Shown: in pieces, positions 1 through 6,907 of the stretch
How positions within the stretch are numbered: position 1 is the first letter of the stretch
How the letters are laid out: each line of letters starts with the position of its first letter
DNA from: F23-B02 sp946405205
GTDB lineage: Bacteria > Bacillota > Clostridia > Oscillospirales > Oscillospiraceae
Assembly (NCBI GenBank): GCA_946405205.1
Contig: CAMJGL010000018.1
Location: 1 to 31,306 of the forward strand
Direction: 5' to 3'
Length of the DNA stretch: 31,306 nt
Position numbers and translations under genes: made by a program
Notes under the pieces: generated by a model
Seen by the model: only the letters and a program-made list of their open reading frames with translations
Database searches by the model: none
What the model was told of the DNA's origin: nothing

Positions 1-55
1 CTGCGCACCCTGTCAGGATGGCCGCAATCATCAGAAATGGTATCAGTTTTTTCAT
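1..55 (-). CDS. Lipoprotein, N-terminal signal peptide only (cut by window edge)
   Basis: Only the first 18 codons are inside the window. An ATG at 55 follows an aaggag ribosome binding site and opens with a Met-Lys-Lys start, a hydrophobic stretch and a Leu-Thr-Gly-Cys lipobox. This indicates a secreted protein lipid-anchored at the cysteine after signal peptidase II cleavage. Its function cannot be told because the mature part lies outside the window. It is downstream of, and on the same strand as, the broken iron-sulfur gene, 35 bases after that gene's stop, so the two may share a transcript. Confidence 0.7.
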   Translation of the reverse strand, partial: MKKLIPFLMIAAILTGCA

Positions 56-90
56 CAAGCTTCACTCCTTGCTTTTCTTGATACTAAGAT

Positions 91-1040
91 TTATTCTTTA
101 CCATTCGCCGCTGACCTGGCCGCATTCTTTCTCAACGCAGGTATATCTTTATCCTGCAAATGATTCGCTGTCTTAGGAATGACATTGCGAACAAGAAACT
201 CATCCGTTAATGCACCATAATTATCTGGTAAAATCACAGGCGCAATATCCTCAAGTTCCTTCAGTACCTTCCCTTGTCTCCAGTCATGCCGCATATTATA
301 AGGACAGGCGTCCTGACAATTATCACATCCACACATCCACTCCTCATACATTTCGTCCGTTAACCCATCTGGCACATCAGAATTGCCGAATGTGGTCAGG
401 AAAGAAACGCATTTAAACGGATCCATCGTATATGGAGCCCATAACGCTTTTGTTTTACACGCTCTTCTGCACAAATCGCATTTTTCTGAACACGGCGGAA
501 TTTCACACACATGGATAAGTTCACATTCTTTGTCTATCACATAGCCATACAATCTATTATAAGACCCGTTTTCCATGTAAAAGAAATTATTTTTTCTGAT
601 GATTCCAAGCCCGGCTTTCATTGCCATATATCTAAGCGGGCCTACGCTGCAAGAACCAAAATGTTCTCCTCCCTCTGCCCGGATACCATTCTCATAAAAC
701 CATGCTTCAAGTTTCTCTAAATCGAATCGGGATTTACTCTTTTTCTCTGGTTCCAGAAGAAATGCCTTACCATATCTCCCTTGCAAGTCTTTTGGAAAAC
801 GAAATTTTCCATAATCAAATACTAAAATCACGATTGATTTAGCCCAGGGAAATCGCTCTCTTGTTTCATTCAGTTTTCCAACGCCCCTATAAAATATTGG
901 CTCATGGGAACGTCAATGAGCCTCTTTTGATATAATTCATCAAATCCGTCCAACGCAGAAACAGGGATGATGCCACATTTATCAAATCCACTGCTCAATG
1001 CTTGATTATGAATACTTTCTGCTAAGTCACTCATTGTCAA
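91..1040 (-). pseudogene. QueG-like 4Fe-4S double-cluster protein, split by a frameshift
   Basis: The downstream part (91-831) has two ferredoxin-like cysteine clusters, one around PCSEKCDLCRRAC and one around CGCDNCQDACP. This is the double-cluster arrangement of epoxyqueuosine reductase (QueG)-type proteins. The upstream part (870-1040) gives a normal N-terminus with SGFDKCGI and stops at 870. Reading through in the downstream frame restores the family-like segment RERFPWAKSIV just before the second part, so one base has been lost. The break is at the A4 run 891-894 (T4 in the sense strand): one extra T would give a continuous frame of about 316 residues with no C-terminal HEAT repeats. I place the start at TTG 1040, seven bases after ggaggt; ATG 1034 is the alternative. 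The homology is a family-level call. Queuosine-pathway function is uncertain, because Clostridia carry several related proteins of unknown substrate. The region is more AT-rich than the genes to the right. Confidence 0.75.
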
Positions 1041-1070
1041 ATATTCTACCTCCTTACAGGGAAAAAACAC

Positions 1071-1294
1071 CTAAATGACTTCCGATTCTCCTGGTTCTTT
1101 TCATTTCCCATCTTATTGCCCTGTGAACAAGAAGCAACCTTCGCCTTCGGCTCGGTCAATTCCGATTTGCAAATCCCTTCGGTTCCATATTACCACACCA
1201 CAGAATAACGTACAAGAACAGCCGCAGCAGTGTATACTGCTGTGACTGTTAACTGTCTTATTAACACCGCACTTTCGGTGGGCTTTTGCTTTTT
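1071..1294. other. Gene-poor AT-richer spacer before the tRNA-Arg region
   Basis: I find no convincing gene here. The open frames lack family features and overlap tRNA-associated repeat sequence. A short hairpin with arms CAGCAG and CTGCTG lies near 1226-1243. A second palindrome (caccg...cggtg) near 1265-1280 resembles a decayed copy of the tRNA terminators found at 1403 and 6597. Confidence 0.5.
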
Positions 1295-1314
1295 TGGTGA
1301 CCCGTACGGGAATC
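1295..1314 (-). pseudogene. Relic 3' end of a tRNA-Glu gene
   Basis: Twenty bases, including the CCA end, discriminator, 3' acceptor strand and part of the T arm, are identical to the 3' end of the intact tRNA-Glu at 6636-6655. The match stops abruptly at 1314, where the 130-base repeat begins, so the rest of the tRNA is missing. It is followed on the minus strand by a decayed terminator-like hairpin, as the intact tRNA is. It could be the scar of a deletion between tRNA-linked repeats or of an integration event. Confidence 0.6.
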
Positions 1315-1315
1315 C

Positions 1316-1445
1316 TCGCCTGCGGGCGAGCCAGGTCGCGGCTCTGACATGCCCCCGGCATGTCATTCACTCACGCTCCCTTCGATTCCCGCCATAAATT
1401 GCAAAAGGTAAAAGCCCACCGAATGGTGGGCTTTTACCTTTTGGT
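1316..1445 (-). repeat. 130-base tRNA-linked repeat, copy 1
   Basis: This segment matches 6507-6639 with two base differences and one 3-base gap. It contains a palindrome (gacatgcc ... ggcatgtc) and a long terminator hairpin, and it abuts the 3' end of tRNA-Arg on the minus strand. The second copy sits in the same position relative to tRNA-Glu. No protein is encoded convincingly. Confidence 0.85.
1403..1442 (-). terminator. Terminator downstream of tRNA-Arg
   Basis: An 18-base perfect inverted repeat (arms aaaaggtaaaagcccacc) around a 4-base loop ends in T-rich sequence. It directly follows tRNA-Arg on the minus strand. The identical hairpin follows tRNA-Glu at 6597-6636. Confidence 0.85.
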
Positions 1446-1518
1446 ACGCCCGACGGGATTCGAACCCACGACCTTCAGAGTCGGAGTCTGACACTCTATC
1501 CAGCTGAGCTACGGGCGC
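1442..1518 (-). tRNA. tRNA-Arg (anticodon CCG)
   Basis: The minus strand folds as a full cloverleaf: acceptor GCGCCCG with CGGGCGT (G-U at the first pair), D arm, anticodon stem TCAGA/TCTGA with loop CTCCGAC, and T arm GTGGG/CCCGT around TTCGAAT. The anticodon CCG reads the arginine codon CGG. The discriminator A is followed by an encoded CCA. The gene has its own promoter and terminator. Confidence 0.95.
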
Positions 1519-1530
1519 ATTTGCCCATGT

Positions 1531-1559
1531 ATTATAACAAATCGGCCTGTCAATGTAAA
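1531..1559 (-). promoter_or_regulatory. Promoter of tRNA-Arg
   Basis: On the minus strand, -35 TTTACA (1554-1559) and -10 TATAAT (1531-1536) are separated by 17 bases and lie just upstream of the tRNA 5' end at 1518. Confidence 0.75.
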
Positions 1560-1577
1560 GCAAAATTTGGCCGGGCA

Positions 1578-1970
1578 TCAGAACTCGATGACTACGGGAT
1601 CTGCTGTGAAGCTGCTGATGGTCGCCGTGCCGCTTTTGAAGTACAGCACAACGCAGTTGCCGTCGCCCGGGGTGTAAAGGCTCCTGAGATTTTCATAGTC
1701 TTTAAGCATATGCTCGCAGGCATCCACGCTGTCGTCGGCATAGACCTCGCCTGTGACACGGAGCCACTCGTCGCCGCGCATGGCGCATATCTCTACCTTC
1801 GGGTTTTTGCTTATTTGCTTGAAAAGCTCCTTCTTTTTGCCTGTCTGGATGCCGAGCCTGCCCTTATACAGGTCAACCGTTCCGAAGGGTCTTACCCTTG
1901 GCTGATCCCCATCCACGGTAGCAAGATAATAGGTTCCGGCTTCCTTCAAAAAATCACAAATACGCTGCAT
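1578..1970 (-). CDS. Pyridoxamine 5'-phosphate oxidase-like flavin-binding protein
   Basis: This 130-residue protein has the small split-barrel pattern of the PNPOx-like family. An N-terminal helix is followed by YYLATVDGDQPRVRPFG, then GRLGIQTGKKKELFKQI, then a strand carrying KVEICAMRGDEWLRVTGE. Such proteins usually bind FMN or F420-type cofactors as dimers in the cytoplasm. The substrate cannot be told and it is not a classical PdxH. The start is ATG 1970, six bases after ggaggt; a TTG two codons earlier would sit on the ribosome binding site. It lies 17 bases downstream of the DUF4127 gene on the same strand, so the two are probably one transcript. I see no clear terminator after it, only a weak GGCC-arm hairpin before tRNA-Arg. 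Confidence 0.85.
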   Translation of the reverse strand: MQRICDFLKEAGTYYLATVDGDQPRVRPFGTVDLYKGRLGIQTGKKKELFKQISKNPKVEICAMRGDEWLRVTGEVYADDSVDACEHMLKDYENLRSLYTPGDGNCVVLYFKSGTATISSFTADPVVIEF

Positions 1971-1987
1971 GATCAAACCTCCAAAGT

Positions 1988-3745
1988 CTATTTTGTGTAT
2001 ATTCCGAGTATGTTCTCATGGGGCTCCGTTGAGCGGCCCGCCATTACGTCCATCGTCAGCTCAAACGTCCTGCTCCACGGAAAGCGGTAGTTTTCAAGCT
2101 CAATGCCGCCCCAGCCGCGCTCCGAATACGGCTCAAGAGAGGCTATGAAATTGCTTTGCTCCAGGTTTTCAATAACGCTCCCGGTCTCCTTCTCCATTCT
2201 GCCGACGGCAAAATCAAGCACGGCAGTCTGATCAATGGCCGGAGTGTTGAAGTTATCGGGATTCCCGCCCATTTCCGTGACCTTATCGGCGGTCTCTGCG
2301 CGGATGATGTTGCGGTAGCAGATATCCTTTATTATCACGTCAGCAAGCGCTTTCATGTGTCCCCGCTCGGAGCTTTCGCTTATATCGCCGTTTACGAGAT
2401 ATGCATATCGGGCTATGCCGTGGCTTATGGCGGTGCCGGTGAGGTTTGCCATGTCAAGCACCCCGCTGTAGGCTATAAGCTTTCCCAGCTCGATTTTCTT
2501 GCAGAGCATTTCGCGGAAATCGTTGCCGTAGACATTGTTGCCGGCATCCATCAGAATAACCGGTCTGCCCTCGTTGAGGCAGTCGTCGAGTTCCTTTATA
2601 AGCTCCAGACAATATCTGTTTTTTCTGCTCTCGTCCCCGGGCTTTGTCAGAACGAATACCTGAAGCTCCGCGCTCCCGCTCTGCTCGATGTCAAAGAATT
2701 CAAAGTGCTCGGCAACGATATCCTCAAGCGCCCTGTAGTCAAAGTCGCAGGCGGCCTCGTCCTGCGTATCGCCGAAATAGCGCACATTCGCAGCCGTGCC
2801 CTGCCAGCCGATATCGTCAAGATACATTTTCGCCAGTGCCTTGAAGCCCATGTCGTCAACGCCGGACAGGAGCGCGTCTCCCCCGCGCAGGAGGGTCCTT
2901 ATATACTCTATCTCGTTTTTCTGTATGCTGTCGGCCTCGGAGGAGTCGTCGATGCCGTACAGCACCCTGAACACCTCGCTGCCGTCTGTATCGGCAAACA
3001 GCTCGTCTGCCAGCCGGAGCTTACGCTCACGGGCAGCAAGACTTACCGACACCATATCCGTATCAGTGCCGTAATCAGCGGGGTCTATGAGCTCGCCGTC
3101 GGCTGAGAGCTTATAGCCGGATACTATGTTGTCCACGGTGAGTGCATTGCCGCTGAGGGTCGGCCTTGCCTCGGCGCAGTAGGCGCGCACGTTTTTATAG
3201 TCCTCGAGCGTCCACTGCCCGTAGCCCACCGTGGGCGCAAGGCGCATGACCGTGTCGAGAAGCCACACCCTGTTGTCCGTGTCACGGCCGAGAACGTCAA
3301 CAAGGCTTTGCAGCAGCTCCGTTTCGCTCATTACCGTGCCGTCGGACAGGCTCACGGGCTCGGAGGAAGTCATTGCGCGGGAGGATACAAGGCCTCCGCT
3401 CAGAAGCTGGTCGAGGAATATGATATACCTGTCGCAGCCGTTTTCCTCCTGCTTGAGCAGCCACTCGTATATTGCCGCCCGGTCGCCGCTTTTGCTGCCC
3501 TCGGCGCTGTTGAGGCGCGTTGAAAAGGCGTCCGGCTCCGGCATCAGCAGCTCATAGTCCAGAGACTGCGCCATGTACTCCATGCACTCATTGTTATTGG
3601 GACGGTCGTCAAGGGGGACATAGGCGACCTTTTTCGAGTTTTCCGCCGGTACGTCGTTTGCCGCGGGATCCGTGCGTACGGTTCCGCAGCCGCCGAGCAT
3701 CAGAACAGCCAGCAAAAGCGCCGGAAATACATACTTTTTTCGCAT
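1988..3745 (-). CDS. DUF4127 family lipoprotein
   Basis: This 585-residue protein begins with a lipoprotein signal peptide (MRKKYVF, hydrophobic core, LGGC lipobox), so it should be anchored outside the membrane. Right after the signal comes the family hallmark KVAYVPLDDRPNN. Other conserved-looking blocks are RYIIFLDQLLSGGLVSSR, MRLAPTVGY and VILMDAGNNVYGND. DUF4127 proteins have no established reaction; the many Asp/Asn motifs suggest an enzyme, but that is inference. The ribosome binding site aggagg is six bases before ATG 3745. It is the first gene of a likely two-gene unit with the PNPOx-like protein and diverges from the Nudix gene. Confidence 0.85.
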   Translation of the reverse strand: MRKKYVFPALLLAVLMLGGCGTVRTDPAANDVPAENSKKVAYVPLDDRPNNNECMEYMAQSLDYELLMPEPDAFSTRLNSAEGSKSGDRAAIYEWLLKQEENGCDRYIIFLDQLLSGGLVSSRAMTSSEPVSLSDGTVMSETELLQSLVDVLGRDTDNRVWLLDTVMRLAPTVGYGQWTLEDYKNVRAYCAEARPTLSGNALTVDNIVSGYKLSADGELIDPADYGTDTDMVSVSLAARERKLRLADELFADTDGSEVFRVLYGIDDSSEADSIQKNEIEYIRTLLRGGDALLSGVDDMGFKALAKMYLDDIGWQGTAANVRYFGDTQDEAACDFDYRALEDIVAEHFEFFDIEQSGSAELQVFVLTKPGDESRKNRYCLELIKELDDCLNEGRPVILMDAGNNVYGNDFREMLCKKIELGKLIAYSGVLDMANLTGTAISHGIARYAYLVNGDISESSERGHMKALADVIIKDICYRNIIRAETADKVTEMGGNPDNFNTPAIDQTAVLDFAVGRMEKETGSVIENLEQSNFIASLEPYSERGWGGIELENYRFPWSRTFELTMDVMAGRSTEPHENILGIYTK

Positions 3746-3772
3746 ATTTCCTCCTGTATGGTCTTTTTTTAT

Positions 3773-3801
3773 AATATACCGCGTTTTCTCCGATTAATCA
3801 A
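3773..3801 (-). promoter_or_regulatory. Promoter of the DUF4127 gene
   Basis: On the minus strand, -35 TTGATT (3796-3801) and -10 TATATT (3773-3778) are 17 bases apart. This lies just upstream of the aggagg site of the gene starting at 3745. Confidence 0.65.
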
Positions 3802-3805
3802 GGCA

Positions 3806-3834
3806 TTGACGATTCGCGCCAAATCTGTTAGGCT
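3806..3834 (+). promoter_or_regulatory. Promoter of the Nudix gene
   Basis: -35 TTGACG (3806-3811) and -10 TAGGCT (3829-3834) are 17 bases apart. Transcription would begin near 3841, which leaves ATG 3862 as the usable start and excludes the ATG near 3835. The two divergent promoters are nearly back to back. Confidence 0.55.
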
Positions 3835-3861
3835 ATGCCTTGTCAGAAAGAAGGCGCGATA

Positions 3862-4380
3862 ATGGAATTGCGGGACATATACGACATCGACAGGCAGCCC
3901 ACCGGCTGTACCGGGGTTCGCGGCGAAAAGCTCGGCTGCGGAGAATACCACATGGTGGTGCACCTTGGCATTTTTAACTCCGAGGGCAGGATGCTCATTC
4001 AGCGGCGCTGCCCGCAGAAGGCCACCTTCCCCGGTAAATGGGATATCAGCGTCGGCGGAAGCGCGCTCAGCGGCGAGACGAGCCGTCAGGCGATGCATCG
4101 TGAGCTGCTTGAGGAGCTGGGCGTCGACATTGATTTCAGCGACATTCGTCCGAAGCTCACCGTCAATTTTGAGCACGGCTTTGATGACTACTACCTCATA
4201 TGCAAGGATATAGACCTTGCCGGGCTGAGGCTCCAGGAGGAAGAAGTCATGGACGCCCGCTGGGCAGATATAGGCGAGATCTTCGACCTTATTGACCGCG
4301 GCGAGTTCCTGCCCTTTATGAAAAGCTTCATCCAACTGCTGTTTGATATGAAGTGCAGCCCCGACAACCTTGATATGTAA
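3862..4380 (+). CDS. Nudix hydrolase
   Basis: This 172-residue protein has a complete Nudix box at residues 66-88: Gly, five residues, Glu72, seven residues, then Arg80-Glu81-Leu-Leu-Glu-Glu-Leu-Gly-Val. The glutamates bind the metal that drives hydrolysis of a nucleoside diphosphate linked to another moiety. The strand YHMVVHLGIFNSEGRMLIQRR before the box resembles the isopentenyl-isomerase-like/YfcD branch rather than MutT itself, so the substrate is open. The start is ATG 3862, about seven bases after agaagg; an in-frame ATG at 3835 lies upstream of the predicted transcription start. The gene is single, diverges from DUF4127, and converges on the aarF-like gene with a shared terminator. 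Confidence 0.9.
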   Translation: MELRDIYDIDRQPTGCTGVRGEKLGCGEYHMVVHLGIFNSEGRMLIQRRCPQKATFPGKWDISVGGSALSGETSRQAMHRELLEELGVDIDFSDIRPKLTVNFEHGFDDYYLICKDIDLAGLRLQEEEVMDARWADIGEIFDLIDRGEFLPFMKSFIQLLFDMKCSPDNLDM

Positions 4381-4410
4381 AAGCACCGAGAAATCATTCC
4401 TCGGTGCTTT
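4380..4410. terminator. Bidirectional terminator between Nudix and aarF-like genes
   Basis: Arms AAAGCACCGAG and CTCGGTGCTTT flank a 9-base loop. It begins at the Nudix stop codon and overlaps the last codons of the convergent aarF-like gene, so one hairpin can end both transcripts. Confidence 0.8.
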
Positions 4411-5758
4411 CATCTTCTTCGTCTTCAAATTCATCGTCGTCGGCTTCTTCGATATGCCCGTTATAGCTCAGGGCGCTGCCGGAGATGAGCTTTCTGTGGG
4501 ATATCTTCTTCGTGATACTGCCGGCCACACCCTTTACAAGGCTCTGAGCCGCAAGGTGCTTTCCGATGATGGCGGCAAGGTCGGTCTCCGGCGACAGGTC
4601 GGACACCGTTCCCTCCATGATCGACAGACTGCGCCAGAACATGGTGAGCGATTTGGGGACCTTGATTCCGAAGTCGCGGGCTATGCGGTAGAGGTCGGCG
4701 AATATATCCACCGCGCTGCTCATCTCCGCCATGGACACCACGCGGTACTTGTCAAGATACACTCGCATACGCTCATAATAAGCATCCATATCTATCGCCG
4801 GATCGTGCTCGCAGATGGACAGCACGGCGTCGGCAAAACCGATATAGTCGTTGCTGAAAATGGCCTTCATGCAGACCTTGATGAGCCTCGCGTCGGTCTC
4901 CGTGAGCCGGCCCATCATGCCGAGATCGAGCCACACTATCCTGCCGTCCCATACGCGGACATTTCCCGGATGAGGGTCGGCGTGGAAAAACCTGTCCTCG
5001 GCAAACTGCTTTATGTAGTTATTTATAAACTTGGTGCAGACCTCCTGAGTGTCGTAGCCCTGCTCTGCCATGGCGGCCTTATCGGTCAGCTCGAAGCCGC
5101 CGATATACTCCATTACAAGCACATTTTTGGTGCTGAGCTCGTCATACACTCTGGGGCAGTACACATACTTAATGCCCTCGATATTCTCGCGCACACGCCG
5201 GATATTCTCCGCCTCGCGGACAAAATCCATCTCCTCCTGAGCCACCGCCCACACCTCGTCAATGGTGTCGGAAAGATTCATGACGTTGTTTATCTTTTTG
5301 ATCTTTATGACGCTGAGAGCGCTCTTGAGAAGCCTCACGTCCCGCTCCATGACCGAATATATCTCCGGTCGCTGTATCTTCACCGCGACATGAGTGCCGT
5401 CAAGCAGCACCGCCTCATGCACCTGCGCGATCGACGCCGCGCCCAGAGGATAGGGCATGATGCGCTCGAACACGGAGTTCCACGGCTTACCGTACTCCTC
5501 GGAGATTATCTCCCTTATCTGCGCCGTAACAAGGCGGGAGGCCTCGGTTCGCAGGCTCTCGAGCTTTTTGCAGTGCTCCATCGGGATTATCTCGGGGTGC
5601 ATGGAAAGAAGCTGCCCGAGCTTCACAAAGGTCGGCCCCAGCTCCTTGAACATTTCGCACAGCTTTTCGGGGCTTATGCCCTGAGTTACCTTGTATTTGC
5701 TTATTACCTTTACTATCTCAAGCAGGCGCTTCGCGTCCGCTCCGGTCTCCATTGCCAT
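4394..5758 (-). CDS. AarF/ABC1/UbiB-type atypical kinase family protein
   Basis: This 454-residue protein has the ABC1 (UbiB/ADCK) signatures. These are the KxGQ motif (FVKLGQLLS, residues 46-49), the Ala-rich nucleotide loop (PLGAASIAQVHEA), the ATP-binding lysine in VAVKIQRP (Lys127), the catalytic-loop HADPHPGN, and LDLG for metal binding. The family has ATPase/kinase-like folds tied to isoprenoid lipid or quinone metabolism. The role in a Clostridium-like anaerobe is not established. It is shorter than UbiB. It lacks the C-terminal pair of membrane helices and ends in a strongly acidic tail instead. The start is ATG 5758, with gaagg seven bases before; TTG 5773, overlapping the upstream stop, is a weaker choice. 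It is 11 bases downstream of a membrane-anchored unknown and likely coexpressed with it. Confidence 0.85.
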   Translation of the reverse strand: MAMETGADAKRLLEIVKVISKYKVTQGISPEKLCEMFKELGPTFVKLGQLLSMHPEIIPMEHCKKLESLRTEASRLVTAQIREIISEEYGKPWNSVFERIMPYPLGAASIAQVHEAVLLDGTHVAVKIQRPEIYSVMERDVRLLKSALSVIKIKKINNVMNLSDTIDEVWAVAQEEMDFVREAENIRRVRENIEGIKYVYCPRVYDELSTKNVLVMEYIGGFELTDKAAMAEQGYDTQEVCTKFINNYIKQFAEDRFFHADPHPGNVRVWDGRIVWLDLGMMGRLTETDARLIKVCMKAIFSNDYIGFADAVLSICEHDPAIDMDAYYERMRVYLDKYRVVSMAEMSSAVDIFADLYRIARDFGIKVPKSLTMFWRSLSIMEGTVSDLSPETDLAAIIGKHLAAQSLVKGVAGSITKKISHRKLISGSALSYNGHIEEADDDEFEDEEDESTEE

Positions 5759-5769
5759 TTCGTTTACCT

Positions 5770-6423
5770 TCAATCTATAGCGGTATCAAGAATATAACAG
5801 GTGTAGGTGACGTTGCCGTCGTCGGTGAAGCTGACTATGCTTCCCTCCACTATATCGTATGTGTCGGGCCGCACCGCAAGGACAAGGCTGCTTCCCTTTT
5901 CCCAGAGGTAGACCGCGTTTTCGTAGTCGATATCCCCATTGCGCAGACCGACACGGACGGTCATACTGACATTTTCGAAGGTATACTCCTCCGACTCGCC
6001 CAGCTCTATGCGTCCAAGCTCCTTAGGCGCGATCGAGGGGTCGATGATGTGCCCGCTCATTTCGTCGCCGTTTTCGTCCTTGAATTTTACTGCCGTGAAA
6101 TTGGATGGCTCGGCATCGGCGTCTATGGATAGTGCGTCCGGCTTCACGAGATACAGCGTATTGCCGCCGCACCATACCCACGAGCTCTGTCCGTACTTCT
6201 CCATAGCCTCGGCAAAGCGCTCATGATCGCCGCGGCAGGCCGCCTGAGCCTCCGCGGGGGTCTTGGCTTCAAGCCCCTCGACCTCGAGTTCGTAAACCGG
6301 GGCGACCTGACTGTTCCTGTACATATGCACCCCGAAGATGACCGAGAGCGCAAGCACAGCCACCGCTGCGCATATTATGTAAACCTTATTTGAGGCTCGT
6401 TTATTTCTTTTCATTGCCGACAT
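5770..6423 (-). CDS. Membrane-anchored protein of unknown function
   Basis: I do not recognise this 217-residue protein. A basic N-terminus (MSAMKRNKRASNK) leads into one hydrophobic helix at about residues 14-35 (VYIICAAVAVLALSVIFGV) with no lipobox. The remaining ~180 residues should be extracellular, soluble and acidic, with alternating strands such as YTFENVSMTVRVGLRNG and GSSLVLAVRPDTYDIVEG, so a beta-rich fold is likely. The start is ATG 6423, seven bases after ggagg; an in-frame ATG 27 bases upstream has no such site. A promoter lies at 6454-6482. The aarF-like gene follows after 11 bases, so both probably belong to one operon. Confidence 0.7.
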   Translation of the reverse strand: MSAMKRNKRASNKVYIICAAVAVLALSVIFGVHMYRNSQVAPVYELEVEGLEAKTPAEAQAACRGDHERFAEAMEKYGQSSWVWCGGNTLYLVKPDALSIDADAEPSNFTAVKFKDENGDEMSGHIIDPSIAPKELGRIELGESEEYTFENVSMTVRVGLRNGDIDYENAVYLWEKGSSLVLAVRPDTYDIVEGSIVSFTDDGNVTYTCYILDTAID

Positions 6424-6453
6424 ATCCTTGCCTCCACTATAGGATTTCATTTT

Positions 6454-6482
6454 ATTTTACCAGAAAACCGCCAATTTAACAA
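6454..6482 (-). promoter_or_regulatory. Promoter of the 6423 gene and aarF-like operon
   Basis: On the minus strand, -35 TTGTTA (6477-6482) and -10 TAAAAT (6454-6459) are 17 bases apart, about 30 bases before the start codon at 6423. Confidence 0.65.
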
Positions 6483-6506
6483 GATGTATATGCACATTTG
6501 CGTTAT

Positions 6507-6639
6507 TCGCCTGCCGCGGGCGAGCCGGGTCGCGGCTCTGACATGCCCCCGGCATGTCATTCACTCCCGCTCCCTTCGATTCCCGCCATAAATTGCAAAA
6601 GGTAAAAGCCCACCGAATGGTGGGCTTTTACCTTTTGGT
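6507..6639 (-). repeat. 130-base tRNA-linked repeat, copy 2
   Basis: It matches 1316-1445 with two substitutions and three extra bases. It runs from the 3' end of tRNA-Glu through the shared terminator and the gacatgcc/ggcatgtc palindrome to a GC-rich end near 6507. Both copies hold the same orientation to their tRNA. Confidence 0.85.
6597..6636 (-). terminator. Terminator downstream of tRNA-Glu
   Basis: The hairpin has 18-base arms and a 4-base loop, is identical to that after tRNA-Arg, and directly follows the CCA end of tRNA-Glu on the minus strand. Confidence 0.85.
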
Positions 6640-6710
6640 GACCCGTACGGGAATCGAACCCATGTTACCGCCGTGAAAGGGCGGTGTCTTAACCGCTTGA
6701 CCAACGGGCC
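6636..6710 (-). tRNA. tRNA-Glu (anticodon TTC)
   Basis: The cloverleaf on the minus strand has acceptor GGCCCGT/ACGGGTC, anticodon stem CCGCC/GGCGG with loop CTTTCAC (anticodon TTC), T arm ATGGG/CCCGT, discriminator A and an encoded CCA. It is second in a two-tRNA unit after tRNA-Met. Confidence 0.95.
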
Positions 6711-6714
6711 AAAT

Positions 6715-6747
6715 AAAAGGCGCAGTATAATAGGCTGCGCCTTTTTT
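6715..6747 (-). terminator. Hairpin between tRNA-Met and tRNA-Glu
   Basis: Arms AAAAGGCGCAG and CTGCGCCTTTT flank an 8-base loop. On the minus strand it sits between the two tRNAs and ends in T-rich sequence, so it may partly terminate or guide processing. No separate promoter for tRNA-Glu is evident, so readthrough must occur. Confidence 0.65.
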
Positions 6748-6823
6748 GGTAGCGGCACCTGGATTCGAACCGGGGACACTGCGGGTATGAACCGCATGCT
6801 CTAGCCAACTGAGCTATGCCGCC
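6747..6823 (-). tRNA. tRNA-Met (anticodon CAT)
   Basis: The cloverleaf on the minus strand has acceptor GGCGGCA/TGCCGCT (first pair G-U), anticodon stem TGCGG/CCGCA with loop TTCATAC, T loop TTCGAAT, discriminator A and encoded CCA. The paired first acceptor position argues against initiator tRNA. It is probably elongator Met, though a lysidine-modified Ile tRNA with CAT cannot be fully excluded by eye. Confidence 0.92.
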
Positions 6824-6845
6824 ATTTCTCAAATGAGCAATTGGA

Positions 6846-6874
6846 ATTATACAAGACATAGCCCTTCTTGTCAA
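6846..6874 (-). promoter_or_regulatory. Consensus promoter of the tRNA-Met/tRNA-Glu unit
   Basis: On the minus strand, TTGACA (6869-6874) and TATAAT (6846-6851), both perfect consensus, are exactly 17 bases apart and lie 23 bases before the tRNA 5' end. Confidence 0.9.
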
Positions 6875-6907
6875 CAAGTTTTTTTAAATTCCCCGAAAAT
6901 TTTGGCC

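Noticed and set aside
1543..1574. GGCC-arm hairpin as a terminator of the PNPOx-like gene
   Set aside because: The arms are only about five bases with a long loop and no T tract, and it overlaps the tRNA-Arg promoter.
1363..1578. Short open frames running through tRNA-Arg and the repeat
   Set aside because: The peptide is a translation of tRNA sequence; such frames recur at tRNA genes and are spurious.
4370..5797. Long open frame opposite the aarF-like gene
   Set aside because: It is antisense to a gene with full family motifs, has no ribosome binding site, and is rich in His/Leu/Ala as mirror frames of GC-rich genes are.
6561..6877. Short open frames across tRNA-Glu and tRNA-Met
   Set aside because: They are translations of tRNA genes and their terminator.
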